Both the position numbers and the translations under genes were made by a program. Under the pieces are notes generated by a model. It saw only the letters and a program-made list of their open reading frames with translations. It was not told where the DNA came from and did no database searches. 64,000 bases of DNA. Origin: JALORV01 sp963780715 (GTDB taxonomy: Bacteria > Pseudomonadota > Gammaproteobacteria > Burkholderiales > Burkholderiaceae_F). The stretch is taken from contig CAWADK010000005.1 of NCBI GenBank assembly GCA_963780715.1, positions 62,001-126,000 of the forward strand, in the 5' to 3' direction. This document shows, one piece after another, positions 12,385-21,493 of this stretch (position 1 is its first letter; each line of letters opens with the position of its first letter).

Positions 12385-13155
12385 CTACCAGGTCCCGCCG
12401 GGGTACGTGCGCTGCAGGTACTGCATCTCCGTCAGCAGGTGGCCCATGAACTCGGTGTGCTGGCCAGTCTTGCCGCGCGAGAGGAACGGCGTGCGCACCG
12501 GCACCGTCAGCGTTGCGACCTCGAGCACCGGGCGCACGGCGGCGTCCCATGCAGCTTCCAGGCTCGACCAGGCCGGCCCGATTCCTGCGGAGGCGATGGC
12601 CAGGTCTTCGGCCGAGGCGCTGAAGAACTCGGCCGTGTAGGGCCAGAGGTAGTCGAGCGCGCGCTGCATGCGGCCGTGCGATTCCTCGGTGCCGTCGCCC
12701 AGGCGCACCGTCCAGTCCGCCGCGTGCTGCAGGTGGTAGCGCGTCTCCTTCAGGCTCTTGGCAGCGATCGCCGCAAGCTCGGCATCGGCCGAATTCGCGA
12801 GCCCCTGCCACAGCTCGCGCTGCCAGGCCGCGACGAGGAAGTTGCGCAGGATCGTGCGCGCGAAGTCGGCGTTCGGCAGTTCGACGATCGTCAGGTTGCG
12901 GTACTGCGGCTCGGTGCGCAGGAAGGCGAGCTGGTCCTCGTCGCGGCCCTTGCCTTCGAGCCTGCCGACGTGCGTGAGCAGCAGGCGCGCCTGGCCGATC
13001 AGGTCGAGCGCGACGTTGGTCAGTGCGATGTCTTCCTCGATGACCGGTCCGTGGCCGCACCACTCCGACAGGCGCTGGCCGAGGATCAGTGACGTGTCGG
13101 CAATGCGCAGGACGTAATCGAGGTGCGCGGCAGTAGCCGCAGTAGTGGTACTCAT
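12385..13155 (-). CDS. paaC: Phenylacetyl-CoA epoxidase structural subunit PaaC
   Basis: A 256-residue ferritin-like helical protein that pairs with PaaA and helps bind the CoA ester. Diagnostic blocks are LRIADTSLILGQRLSEWCG, EEDIALTNVALDLIGQAR, and LKETRYHLQHAADWTVRLG. The C-terminus has TEFMGHLLTEMQYLQRTYPG. Length matches the family, and it sits between paaB and paaD as usual. Confidence 0.95.
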   Translation of the reverse strand: MSTTTAATAAHLDYVLRIADTSLILGQRLSEWCGHGPVIEEDIALTNVALDLIGQARLLLTHVGRLEGKGRDEDQLAFLRTEPQYRNLTIVELPNADFARTILRNFLVAAWQRELWQGLANSADAELAAIAAKSLKETRYHLQHAADWTVRLGDGTEESHGRMQRALDYLWPYTAEFFSASAEDLAIASAGIGPAWSSLEAAWDAAVRPVLEVATLTVPVRTPFLSRGKTGQHTEFMGHLLTEMQYLQRTYPGGTW

Positions 13156-13162
13156 CGCCGCC

Positions 13163-13463
13163 TCACATGTGATTCACTTCATCCGGGAGTTTGTAAAACG
13201 TCGGGTGCCGATAGATCTTGTCCTCGGCCGGGTCGAACATCTCGGGCTTGGCGTCGGGGTCGCTGGCGACGATGTGATCGGCGCGCACGACCCAGATGCT
13301 GACGCCCTCGAGCCGCCGCGTGTAGACATCGCGCGCGTTCTGCAAGCGCCATCCTCGCGTCCGGCGCGTGCACGCTGCCGCAGTGCTTGTGGTCGAGGCC
13401 GTTCTTGCTCCTGATGAAAACCTCCCAAAGGGGCCATTGGCGGCTCACTTCTGTCATTTCCAT
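13163..13463 (-). CDS. paaB: Phenylacetyl-CoA epoxidase subunit PaaB (one +1 frameshift)
   Basis: The small subunit that bridges PaaAC dimers. The N-terminal frame reads QWPLWEVFIRSKNGLDHKHC. Its continuation (LQNARDVYTRRLEGVSIWVV to the stop at 13163) is in another frame. One extra T at about 13347 joins them into 99 residues, the usual PaaB size. The start may be ATG at 13463 or 13457; AGAAGGA lies upstream. Confidence 0.92.
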
Positions 13464-13537
13464 TCCTTCTGTCTATTTCGGTCTGCAGCGATCACGGCTT
13501 CGGTAATCGCCAATGGCCGCGGGGCATTACTGGGATG

Positions 13538-13558
13538 CAAGGGGGCTGCGCCCCCTTG
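13538..13558. repeat. Strong hairpin in the paaA-paaB spacer
   Basis: CAAGGGGGC and GCCCCCTTG form a perfect 9-bp stem around TGC inside a 127-nt spacer, which is long for this otherwise tight operon. There is no U-tract, so it is not a normal terminator. It could be an mRNA-processing or stability element, or an intergenic repeat. Confidence 0.6.
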
Positions 13559-13590
13559 GAACCCCCCGATGCATCTTGTAGCTTGCATCA

Positions 13591-14616
13591 TCATGCGGCG
13601 AGGCGGTCGCGGCGGCGCTGTTTGTCGGCGTGCGCGAGCGCGGCTTCGCGCACCCAGGCGCCGTCTTCCCACGCCTGCACGCGGTCGGTGAGGCGATCGC
13701 GGTTCAGCGGGCCGTGGCCGTTGACGACGTTCCAGAACTCGGCCCAGTCGATCGGGCCGAAGTCCCAATGTCCATGCTCGCCGCGCTCCTCGTTGAACTT
13801 CAGCGCCGGGTCGGGCAGCGTGACGCCGAGCACCTTGGCCTGCGGCACGGTGGCGTCGACGAACTTCTGCCGCAGGTCGTCGTTGCTGATGCGCTTGATG
13901 CCCCACTTGATCGAGTCGCCCGAGTGCGTCGAGTCCTTGTCGTGCGGGCCGAACATCATCAGGCTCGGCCACCACCAGCGGTTCACGGCGTCCTGCACCA
14001 GCGCGCGCTGCTCGGCCGTGCCCTTCATCATCGTCAGCAGCAGGTCGTAGCCCTGGCGCTGGTGGAACGACTCTTCCTTGCAGATGCGGATCATCGCGCG
14101 CGCGTACGGGCCGTAGCTGCAACGGCACAGCGGGATCTGGTTCATGATCGCCGCGCCGTCGACCAGCCAGCCGATGACGCCGATGTCGGCCCAGTTGAGC
14201 GTCGGGTAATTGAAGATCGACGAGTACTTCGCCTTGCCCGAGTGCAGCGCGTCGACGAGGTCGTCGCGCGCGACACCGAGCGTCTCGGCTGCGGCGTACA
14301 GATACATGCCGTGGCCGCCCTCGTCCTGCACCTTTGCCAGCAATATGGCCTTGCGCTTCAACGTCGGCGCGCGCGTGATCCAGTTGCCTTCCGGCAGCAT
14401 GCCGACGATCTCGCTGTGCGCGTGCTGGCTGATCTGGCGGACCAGGGTCTTGCGGTAGCCCTCCGGCATCCAGTCCTTGGCTTCAATGAATTCCCCGCGC
14501 GCGACCTTCGCGTCGAACTCGGCTTCGTATTCAGCCTCTTTCAGCGAACGCGGCCCGCGCGCGCCCTGAGCCTCGTCCCGTTCTGGAGACGGTATGTCCA
14601 TCGCCTGCGTATACAT
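13591..14616 (-). CDS. paaA: Phenylacetyl-CoA epoxidase catalytic subunit PaaA
   Basis: A 341-residue di-iron monooxygenase subunit that forms ring-1,2-epoxyphenylacetyl-CoA from phenylacetyl-CoA and O2. Iron-ligand regions are visible in KVQDEGGHGMYLY and RICKEESFHQRQGY. Other PaaA blocks are SQHAHSEIVGMLPEGNWI and RWWWPSLMMFGPHDKDS. It starts at ATG 14616, 12 nt after paaK. The order paaK-paaA-paaB-paaC is typical. Confidence 0.96.
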   Translation of the reverse strand: MYTQAMDIPSPERDEAQGARGPRSLKEAEYEAEFDAKVARGEFIEAKDWMPEGYRKTLVRQISQHAHSEIVGMLPEGNWITRAPTLKRKAILLAKVQDEGGHGMYLYAAAETLGVARDDLVDALHSGKAKYSSIFNYPTLNWADIGVIGWLVDGAAIMNQIPLCRCSYGPYARAMIRICKEESFHQRQGYDLLLTMMKGTAEQRALVQDAVNRWWWPSLMMFGPHDKDSTHSGDSIKWGIKRISNDDLRQKFVDATVPQAKVLGVTLPDPALKFNEERGEHGHWDFGPIDWAEFWNVVNGHGPLNRDRLTDRVQAWEDGAWVREAALAHADKQRRRDRLAA

Positions 14617-14628
14617 CGCGTTCCCTTT

Positions 14629-15946
14629 CTACTGTTTCGGCCGGCGGTCGATGATGCGTTTTGCCTTGCCGACCGAACGTTCCAGTCCCATCGGCAGCGC
14701 CAGCCGCACGGTGGCACTGATGCCGATGTAGGCCTTGACGTTGTGTTCCAGCTTGCGTGCGGCAGCGTGCCGCGATTCCTGGCTGCCGTTCGCAAGCTCG
14801 GTGCCCATCTCGACGTGCACGGTCAATTCGTCCATGTTGCCGGGTCGCGTGACCTCGAGCGTGTAATACGGCTCCAGCTCCGGCTGCTTCAGGATCAGGT
14901 CCTCGACCTGCGTCGGGAACAGGTTCACGCCGCGGATGATCAGCATGTCGTCCGAGCGGCCGGTGATCTTCTCGATGCGCCGCATGCTGCGCGCGGTCGG
15001 CGGCAGCAGCCGCGTCAGATCGCGCGTGCGATAGCGGATCATCGGCAACGCCTCCTTCGTCAGCGAGGTAAAGACCAGCTCGCCCTTCTCGCCTTCGGGC
15101 AGCACTTCGCCGGTGTCCGGGTTGATGATCTCCGGATAAAAGTGGTCTTCCCACACCGTGAGACCGTCCTTGGTCTCGATGCACTCCTGCGCGACTCCCG
15201 GCCCGATGATCTCCGACAGTCCATAGATGTCGATCGCGTCGAGCGAAGTCTTGGCCTCGATCGCCGTCCGCATCGCCGGGGTCCACGGCTCGGCGCCGAA
15301 AATGCCGATCGAGAGCGAGGACTGCTTCGGGTCCATGCCCTGCTTTTCCATTTCCTCGGCGATCGCCAGCATGTACGACGGCGTCACCATGATGATGTCG
15401 GGCTTGAAGTCGGCAATGATCTGCACCTGCCGCTCGGTCATGCCGCCCGAAATCGGGATCACCGTGCAGCCGAGCTTCTCCGCGCCGTAGTGCGCGCCGA
15501 GTCCGCCGGTGAACAATCCGTAGCCGTACGACACATGCACGATGTCGCCGGCGCGGCCGCCCGCGGCGCGGATCGAGCGCGCCATGACAGTCGCCCAGGT
15601 GTCGATGTCCTTTGCCGTGTAGCCGACGACCGTCGGCTTGCCGGTCGTTCCGCTCGACGCGTGCAACCGCACCACCTTCTCACGCGGCACGGCGAACAGG
15701 CCGAACGGGTAGTTGTCGCGCAGGTCCTTCTTCAGCGTGAACGGGAACCTCGCCAGGTCCGCCAGCGTCTTCAGGTCGCGACGGCTTCACCTTCGCGGCG
15801 TCGAACGCCGTGCGGTAGTGCGGGACGTTCTCGTACGCGTGGTTGAGCGACCAGCGCAGGCGCTCGAGCTGCAATGCCTGCAGTTCGGCACGTGGGGCGC
15901 GCTCGATCGGCTCGAGGTCGGCGGGCGATGGCTTCTTGACCGGCAT
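14629..15946 (-). CDS. paaK: Phenylacetate-CoA ligase PaaK (one +1 frameshift)
   Basis: An AMP-forming ligase that activates phenylacetate with ATP and CoA. The N-terminus (MPVKKPSPADLEPIERAPR ... YENVPHYRTAFDAAKVKPS) is in one frame. The rest, from the adenylate-forming motif HASSGTTGKPTVVGYT to RSDDMLIIRGVNLFP, is in another. One extra C at about 15782 (CCGTCG[C]GACCTG) joins them into 438 residues, the PaaK length. It lies 11 nt after paaI. Confidence 0.95.
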
Positions 15947-15957
15947 GATTCCCCTCC

Positions 15958-16404
15958 TCAGAGCTGAACCACCTGCTTGCCCTTCATCGTGTGCGAGCGG
16001 CCCCGCATCACGACAACCGCCTTGCCGTCCTGGTTCGTGACCTTGATGTCGTAGACACCGGTGCGTCCGGTGCGCGCCACTTCATGGCACTCGGCCACCA
16101 GGCGATCGCCCTCGTGCGCCGGCGCCAGGAAGTCCACGACAATGCCCGAGGCGACGGTCACCTCGTTGTAGCTGTTGCAGGCGAACGCGAAGGCCGAATC
16201 GGCCAGCGTCGTGATGAAGCCGCCGTGGCAGATCTTGAAGCCGTTCAGCATGTCGGGCCGCACCGTCATCGCGATGCGCGCATAGCCGGGGCCGACGGCC
16301 TCGATGTGCATGCCGAGCCCGCGCGAGGCCGCATCGTCCATGAACATGCCGAGCTTCACCGCCTCGGCGATCGCATGCGCGTCGTGTGCCATCGAATCAG
16401 TCAT
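15958..16404 (-). CDS. paaI: Acyl-CoA thioesterase PaaI (hotdog fold)
   Basis: A 148-residue hotdog thioesterase. The active-site block HGGFITTLADSAFAFACNS is clear. It hydrolyses ring-hydroxylated phenylacetyl-CoA esters that would otherwise trap CoA. The start at 16404 overlaps the end of paaH by 8 nt, implying coupled translation. Confidence 0.94.
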   Translation of the reverse strand: MTDSMAHDAHAIAEAVKLGMFMDDAASRGLGMHIEAVGPGYARIAMTVRPDMLNGFKICHGGFITTLADSAFAFACNSYNEVTVASGIVVDFLAPAHEGDRLVAECHEVARTGRTGVYDIKVTNQDGKAVVVMRGRSHTMKGKQVVQL

Positions 16405-17939
16405 GAAAAGATGCCCCGGTGTAGCCCTTGCGGGTGATCAAGGCGGAAGTGCGGTAGCGCTCCTCGCCGTAGTGCTCGCGCAGATTCGCCAGCGCCCGCG
16501 CGAAGACGCGCAGGCCAACCTGTTCAGACCATTCCATCGGGCCGCGTGGATAGTTGACGCCGTAGCGCATCGCCACGTCGATCGCATCGGCGCTGCACAC
16601 GCCGTGCGCGACGGCGTCGGCCGCCTCGTTGACAAGCATCGCGGTCAGGCGCATGACGACGAGTCCCGCCACGTCATCGAGTGGTGAGCAGGCGAAGCCG
16701 GCACGCGCCAGCGTCGCGCACACCGTCCGGAATGCCGCCATGCCGCACTGGTCGGCACGCGCCAGGCCAAGGCGCGGCGTCGTCGGCGTAATCGAGCGCC
16801 AGGTCGAACAGCACAAGGTGCTCGTGCTTCTCTTCCATTGCGCGGCGCGTCGCCGGACGGCCATCGGTCATCATCAATCGCGCCGGGCCGATCTCCAGCC
16901 AGCCCGACGAGACATCCTGCGCCGCGCGCGGCCCCTGCACCCGCACGACATCGACACCGGCGGCCTCGAGCCGCGTGATGATCGGCGTGGCAATGCCGAG
17001 CGAACCGACGGCGACCACGCGTTGCACCGGCTCGGAGCCGGCCTCGACCTGTGGGGCGGGCAGCGCCACGCCATCCCGGTAGTCATAGATGCCGCGCCCG
17101 GTCTTGCGGCCGAGCCGGCCGGCACGCACGAGTTCCTGCTGCGCCAGCGACGGCGCATAACGACGCTCGCCGAACGTGGCCTCGAACACCGACGTGCTGA
17201 CCGCGAGATTCACGTCGTGTCCGATCAGATCCATCAGCTCGAACGGTCCCATCGGGAAGCCGCCGCAGTCGCGCACGATCGCGTCGATCGTTGCCGGGTC
17301 CGCAGCGCCTTCGGTGTAGGCGCGCCACGCCTCGCCGTAGAACGGCCGCGCGATGCGGTTGACGATGAACCCCGGCGTGGACTTCGCAAAGGCGGGCTTC
17401 TTGCCCCAGGCCTCAGATGTAGCGAACACCGCCTCCGCGATCTCGGGCGCTGTCTCGACACCGCTGATCACCTCGACCAGCTTCATGCGCGTGGCCGGAT
17501 TGAAGAAGTGCATGCCGACGACACGGCCCGGATTCTTCAGCCCCGCCGCGATCGCCGTCACCGACAGCGACGAGGTGTTGGTCGCCAGAATGCAGCCGGG
17601 ACTGACGATCCCTTCCAGCTGCGCCAGCAGCGCCCGCTTGACGCCGAGGTCTTCGACGATCGCCTCGATGACGAGGCCGCACGCCGCAAAGTCCATCAAT
17701 TCCGCCGGCTGGATGCGCGCAGGCACGGCCTGTGCATCCTCCGCGCTGACCTTGCCGCGCCCCGCAAGCGCCTGCAGCCCCTTGGACATCGCGGCAACCG
17801 CGCGCTCGACCGCGCCCGCCTGGGCGTCGGCCAGCAGCACGCGATGACCGGCCTGTGCCGCGACCTGCGCGATACCGGCCCCCATGGCGCCGGCGCCGAC
17901 GACGCCGATCACCGTCTCCCGCGACAAAGCCGGCGCCAT
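16397..17939 (-). CDS. paaH: 3-hydroxyadipyl-CoA dehydrogenase PaaH (one +1 frameshift)
   Basis: Oxidises 3-hydroxyadipyl-CoA with NAD+. The N-terminal Rossmann motif is VVGAGAMGAGIAQVAAQAGH; the HAD block follows (ATNTSSLSVTAIA, GMHFFNPATRMKLVEVI). The second HAD domain shifts frame at about 16785 (after LDYADDA) and continues RLGLARADQCG ... YPRGPMEWSEQVG in another frame to 16397. One extra base restores a 513-residue two-domain enzyme, the PaaH form. Confidence 0.93.
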
Positions 17940-17941
17940 CG

Positions 17942-18736
17942 CTAGCTCCCGCTGAAGCGCGGCGCGCGCTTTTCCATGAACGCCGACACGCCCTCGCGAT
18001 AGTCGGCCGAGCGGCCGAGTTCGCGCTGATAGTCGCGTTCGAGATCGAGCGACGCTTCGAACGACAGCTTCATGCTCGCCTCAACGGCCTCGCGCGTGCG
18101 GACATAGCTGCGCGTCGGCCCGGTTGCAAGCTGGCGCGCCGCCGCCAGAGCGGTCGGCATCAGTTCGTCGTCCTCGACCGCGCGCCAGATCAGGCCCCAC
18201 TCCTCGGCCTGCGCGGCCGAGAGCTTGTCGCCCAGCAGCGCCAGACCCATCGCCCGCGCCGGACCAACCAGCCGCGGCAGCCACCAGGTGCCGCCGCAGT
18301 CGGGCACCAGACCGAGCTTGGAGAACGACTGGATGAAGCTGGCCGACTTCGCGGCGAAAACGAGGTCGCACGCGAAAGGAATGTTCGCGCCGGCGCCCGC
18401 CGCCACGCCGTTGACCGCGCAGACGGTCGGCATCCGCAGGCGCCGCAGGCGCAGCAGCATCGGCTTGTAGTAGTTCTCGATCGACGCGCCGAGGTCGAGC
18501 GCGTCGCTGCCGGGTGCCACGGCGCGGTCGGCGAGGTCCTGGCCTGCGCAGAAGCCCCGCCCCGCGCCCGTGAGAACCAGGCATCGCACCGCCGGATCCG
18601 CATCGGCGGCATCGAGCGCGCCACGCACTTCGCCGTGCATCGCCACGGTGAAGCTGTTCAGCCGCTCCGGGCGGTTGAGTGTCAGCGTTGCCACGCCGTC
18701 CACCACATCCAGGCGGACGGTCTCGTACGATGCCAT
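17942..18736 (-). CDS. paaG: 1,2-epoxyphenylacetyl-CoA isomerase PaaG
   Basis: A 264-residue crotonase-fold enzyme that converts the ring epoxide to oxepin-CoA and also isomerises later enoyl-CoA intermediates. PaaG-specific blocks are LNRPERLNSFTVAMH, GAGRGFCAGQDLADR, LVPDCGGTWWLPRLVG and the C-terminal LDLERDYQRELGRSADYREGV. The ATG at 18736 follows GAGGAG. It is the first gene of the minus-strand paa unit, divergent from paaN. Confidence 0.95.
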   Translation of the reverse strand: MASYETVRLDVVDGVATLTLNRPERLNSFTVAMHGEVRGALDAADADPAVRCLVLTGAGRGFCAGQDLADRAVAPGSDALDLGASIENYYKPMLLRLRRLRMPTVCAVNGVAAGAGANIPFACDLVFAAKSASFIQSFSKLGLVPDCGGTWWLPRLVGPARAMGLALLGDKLSAAQAEEWGLIWRAVEDDELMPTALAAARQLATGPTRSYVRTREAVEASMKLSFEASLDLERDYQRELGRSADYREGVSAFMEKRAPRFSGS

Positions 18737-18790
18737 CGTGCAGTCTCCTCGGCCGGTGCGGCGACGATGCACCCATCAGGCTGCGATTCG

Positions 18791-18810
18791 TTGACCGACC
18801 GTTCAATCAA
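18791..18810. promoter_or_regulatory. Candidate PaaR operator in the paaG-paaN divergent promoter region
   Basis: TTGACCGACCGTTCAATCAA is an imperfect inverted repeat (14 of 20 positions symmetric) of TetR-operator size. It sits in the 164-bp region shared by the divergent paaG and paaN genes, where a single repressor could control both. Assignment to PaaR is inference. Confidence 0.45.
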
Positions 18811-18900
18811 TAGTAGCGTTGCCGGTTCCCCGCTGACAAGCACGCTGCCGGCCCGAACCGTGATTTCAGGCTCCGCGCTGCAACACAACAGGAGAACCCG

Positions 18901-20568
18901 TTGACGCACCCGCTATTCGCGAAGCATCGCGCCACGCTCGACGGCGCCCTCAACGCCATTCAGGTGCGCGGCTACTGGAGCGCCTTCCCCGAACAGCCCA
19001 GCCCGAAGGTCTATGGCGAGACCGCCAACGACGAGGGCAAGGCCGCCGCACTGGCCCACTGCGGCCACCGCTTCGAACTCAGGCAGCCGGGCCAGTCAGG
19101 CTGGGTGGCGAGCGAGCAGTCGCCGTACGGCGTTCTGCTCGGCATCGAGTACCCGGCCTGCGACCCGCAGGCCCTGATCGACGCCGGGCTTGCCGCGATG
19201 CCCGCATGGCAACGGCTCGGCCCGGCTGGCCGCACCGGCGTCTGCCTCGAGGCGCTCGCGCGAATCAACCAGGCCAGCTTTGAGATCGCCTACACGGTGA
19301 TGTTCACGACCGGCCAGGGCTGGATGATGGCTTTCCAGGCTGGCGGTCCTCATGCACAGGATCGCGGTCTCGAAGCGGTCGCCTACGCCTGGCGTGAAAT
19401 GAGCTTCGTCCCTCACGAAGCGCGCTGGGAAAAGCCACAGGGCAAGAACCCGCCAATTGTCATGGAGAAGCGCTTCGAGATCGTCGGGCGCGGCGTGGCG
19501 CTGGTCATCGGCTGCGGCACGTTTCCGACCTGGAACACGTATCCGGGACTGTTTGCGGCGCTCGCGACCGGCAACCCGGTGATCGTGAAGCCGCACCCGA
19601 ATGCCATTCTTCCCGCAGCGATCAGCGTGCGCATCATCCGCGAGGTCCTGAGCGAGAACGGCATCGATCCGAACCTCGTGACGCTCGCCGTGACGGACGA
19701 CCCGAAGGTCACGCAGGCGCTGGCGACGAACGCGGCGGTGAAGTCGATCGACTTCACCGGCAGCAACGCCTTCGGCCGCTGGCTCGCCGACCACGCGCGC
19801 CAGGCGCAGGTCTATGCCGAACTCGCCGGCGTGAACAACGTCGTCATCGAATCGACCGACGCCTACAAGGCGATGCTGAAGAACCTCGCGTTCACGCTGA
19901 GCCTGTACTCCGGCCAGATGTGCACGACGACGCAGGACATCTTCGTTCCGGCCGGCGGCATCGAGACCGATGAAGGCCACAAGAGCTTCGACCAGGTCGC
20001 GGCCGATCTCGGCGCCGCCGTCGACAAGCTACTGTCCGATGCCGCGGTTGCGACCGCCGTACTCGGCGCGATCCAGTCGCCCGACACGCTGAGGCGAATC
20101 GAGGAAGCGCCGAAGCTGGCGGACGTCGTGCTCGCGTCGCGCAGGATCGACCATCCTGAGTTTCCGAAGGCCGACGTTCGCACTCCGGTCCTGCTGAAGG
20201 CCGACCCGAGCCGCGAGTCCGCCTACCTGCAGGAGCGCTTCGGCCCGATCAGCTTCGTCGTCAAGGTGCCTGACGCGATGGCCGCGGTCGCACTGTCGGA
20301 GCGCACGGTCAAGGAACACGGCGCGTTGACCGTGGGTCTCTACTCGACGAACCAGGCCGTTATCGACGCGATGACCGCGGCAACGCTGCGCGCCGGTGTG
20401 TCGCTGTCGATCAACCTGACCGGCAACGTCTACGTCAATCAGTCGGCGGCGTTCTCCGACTATCACGCGACCGGCGCGAATCCGGCCGCGACGGCGAGCT
20501 ATACCGATTCCGCCTTCGTCGCGAACCGCTTCCGCGTTATCCAGCGACGCTGGCATACAGCGGCGTGA
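18901..20568 (+). CDS. paaN: PaaN: aldehyde dehydrogenase of phenylacetate degradation
   Basis: A 555-residue aldehyde dehydrogenase-family protein, with GCGTFPTWNTYPGLFAAL, NPVIVKPHP, KSIDFTGSNAFG and a likely nucleophile in SGQMCTTTQD. It should oxidise the ring-opened semialdehyde CoA ester. It is much shorter than bifunctional PaaZ and has no C-terminal MaoC-like hydratase domain, so ring hydrolysis must be done by another protein. The start is TTG at 18901 behind AGGAG. Confidence 0.88.
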   Translation: MTHPLFAKHRATLDGALNAIQVRGYWSAFPEQPSPKVYGETANDEGKAAALAHCGHRFELRQPGQSGWVASEQSPYGVLLGIEYPACDPQALIDAGLAAMPAWQRLGPAGRTGVCLEALARINQASFEIAYTVMFTTGQGWMMAFQAGGPHAQDRGLEAVAYAWREMSFVPHEARWEKPQGKNPPIVMEKRFEIVGRGVALVIGCGTFPTWNTYPGLFAALATGNPVIVKPHPNAILPAAISVRIIREVLSENGIDPNLVTLAVTDDPKVTQALATNAAVKSIDFTGSNAFGRWLADHARQAQVYAELAGVNNVVIESTDAYKAMLKNLAFTLSLYSGQMCTTTQDIFVPAGGIETDEGHKSFDQVAADLGAAVDKLLSDAAVATAVLGAIQSPDTLRRIEEAPKLADVVLASRRIDHPEFPKADVRTPVLLKADPSRESAYLQERFGPISFVVKVPDAMAAVALSERTVKEHGALTVGLYSTNQAVIDAMTAATLRAGVSLSINLTGNVYVNQSAAFSDYHATGANPAATASYTDSAFVANRFRVIQRRWHTAA

Positions 20569-20576
20569 CGCCTCGG

Positions 20577-20669
20577 GTGTACGCGATGGCTTCGCCATCG
20601 CACGTGCACCCTCGGCGGTTTGAACAGGCGCGCGCCCTTCGGGCGGCCGGGCGGGCGCGCGCAGTACAA
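20577..20669 (+). repeat. Two-hairpin intergenic element, copy 1 (paaN-paaY)
   Basis: Hairpin 1: GTGTAC, inner stem GCGATGGC/GCCATCGC with loop TTC, bulge AC, then GTGCAC (pairs with GTGTAC through one G-U). After a spacer of about 20 nt comes hairpin 2, a 10-bp GCGCGCGCCC/GGGCGCGCGC stem around a core containing CGGCCGGGC, ending GCAGTACAA. It begins 8 nt after the paaN stop and ends 20 nt before the paaY start. Confidence 0.9.
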
Positions 20670-20689
20670 AGTCGACCGGAGGAGCGCTT

Positions 20690-21298
20690 GTGCCCTGCTA
20701 CGAGATAGATGGAGTCGTTCCGGTCGTCGACCCGACCGCGTTCGTGCATCCGATGGCCACGCTGATCGGCGACGTCATCGTCGGGCCGGGCTGCTACGTC
20801 GCACCGGGCGCGAGCCTGCGCGGCGACTTCGGCCGCATCATCCTCGAACGCGGCAGCAACGTTCAGGACTGCTGCGTGATGCACGGATTTCCGGGTACCG
20901 ACACGGTCGTCGAGGAAGACGGCCACATCGGCCACGGCGCGATCCTGCACGGCTGCGTCGTGAAGAAGAATGCGATGGTCGGCATGAACGCGGTCGTGAT
21001 GGACGAGGCCGTCATCGGCGAATCGGCGATCGTCGCGGCCTGCGCCTTCGTCAAGGCGGGCATGGTCATTCCGCCGCGCTCGCTCGCGGTCGGCACGCCG
21101 GCCAAGGTGATCCGGCACCTGTCGGACGAGGAGGTGAGCTGGAAGGTGAGCGGTACGCGCAGCTACCAGGACCTCACGGGCCGCAGCCTGCGCACACTCA
21201 GGGAAGTGCCGCCGCTGGCCGCGGTCGAGGCGGACCGCAAGCGCATCGCCATCGACGTCGAAGGCGTTGTGCCCCTGGTGGCGACCAAGCGCGATTAG
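20690..21298 (+). CDS. paaY: PaaY: hexapeptide-repeat (gamma-carbonic-anhydrase-like) thioesterase
   Basis: A 202-residue left-handed beta-helix protein. Hexapeptide repeats run through about residues 14-140 (PTAFVHPMATLIGDVIVGPG, VAPGASLRGDFG). Histidines in GHIGHGAILHGC match the metal-binding site of this family. PaaY hydrolyses dead-end CoA thioesters of the phenylacetate pathway. The start is GTG at 20690 after GGAGGAG. It is convergent with the DUF2783 gene, overlapping its 3' end by 4 nt. Confidence 0.93.
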   Translation: MPCYEIDGVVPVVDPTAFVHPMATLIGDVIVGPGCYVAPGASLRGDFGRIILERGSNVQDCCVMHGFPGTDTVVEEDGHIGHGAILHGCVVKKNAMVGMNAVVMDEAVIGESAIVAACAFVKAGMVIPPRSLAVGTPAKVIRHLSDEEVSWKVSGTRSYQDLTGRSLRTLREVPPLAAVEADRKRIAIDVEGVVPLVATKRD

Positions 21299-21492
21299 CC
21301 GGCGACTGAATCGCGCGCTGCCGCAATCGCGGCACGCAGCGTATCGAGATCGCCCACCTGGTTGGCGAGCAGCAGGACGAGCCGCGCATTGAGCGCGGCG
21401 CTCTGCGCCTCGGTCAGGCCGGCATGCGCATCGATCAGCGCCTGATAGAAGTCATCGGGGCGCGCGATGTTGGGTTCGGTGTTCAGCGTCAA
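21295..21492 (-). CDS. Small DUF2783-type protein
   Basis: About 65 residues (NTEPNIARPDDFYQALIDAH ... LRAAIAAARDSVAG), helical, with no catalytic motif. It matches my recollection of the DUF2783 family, which is commonly encoded beside FAD monooxygenases of this type. Likely start TTG at 21492, immediately after the monooxygenase stop at 21494-21496; the open frame extends upstream inside that gene but looks non-coding. Role unknown; a small partner or stabiliser of the flavoprotein is possible. Confidence 0.65.
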   Translation of the reverse strand: MTLNTEPNIARPDDFYQALIDAHAGLTEAQSAALNARLVLLLANQVGDLDTLRAAIAAARDSVAG

Positions 21493-21493
21493 T

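Noticed and set aside
13538..13558. paaA-paaB hairpin as a terminator
   Set aside because: No U-tract on either strand, and termination here would separate subunits of one enzyme.
13630..15846. A plus-strand open frame of 738 codons opposite paaA and paaK
   Set aside because: Same reason: it mirrors two conserved enzymes and its translation resembles no protein family.
20577..20669. Two-hairpin element as an integron attC site
   Set aside because: The attC end motifs (RYYYAAC and GTTRRRY) are not at the ends of the element, no integrase is nearby, and the elements lie in conserved housekeeping operons.
20577..20669. Two-hairpin element as an intrinsic terminator
   Set aside because: No T-tract follows either hairpin in any copy, and three copies lie inside apparent operons.
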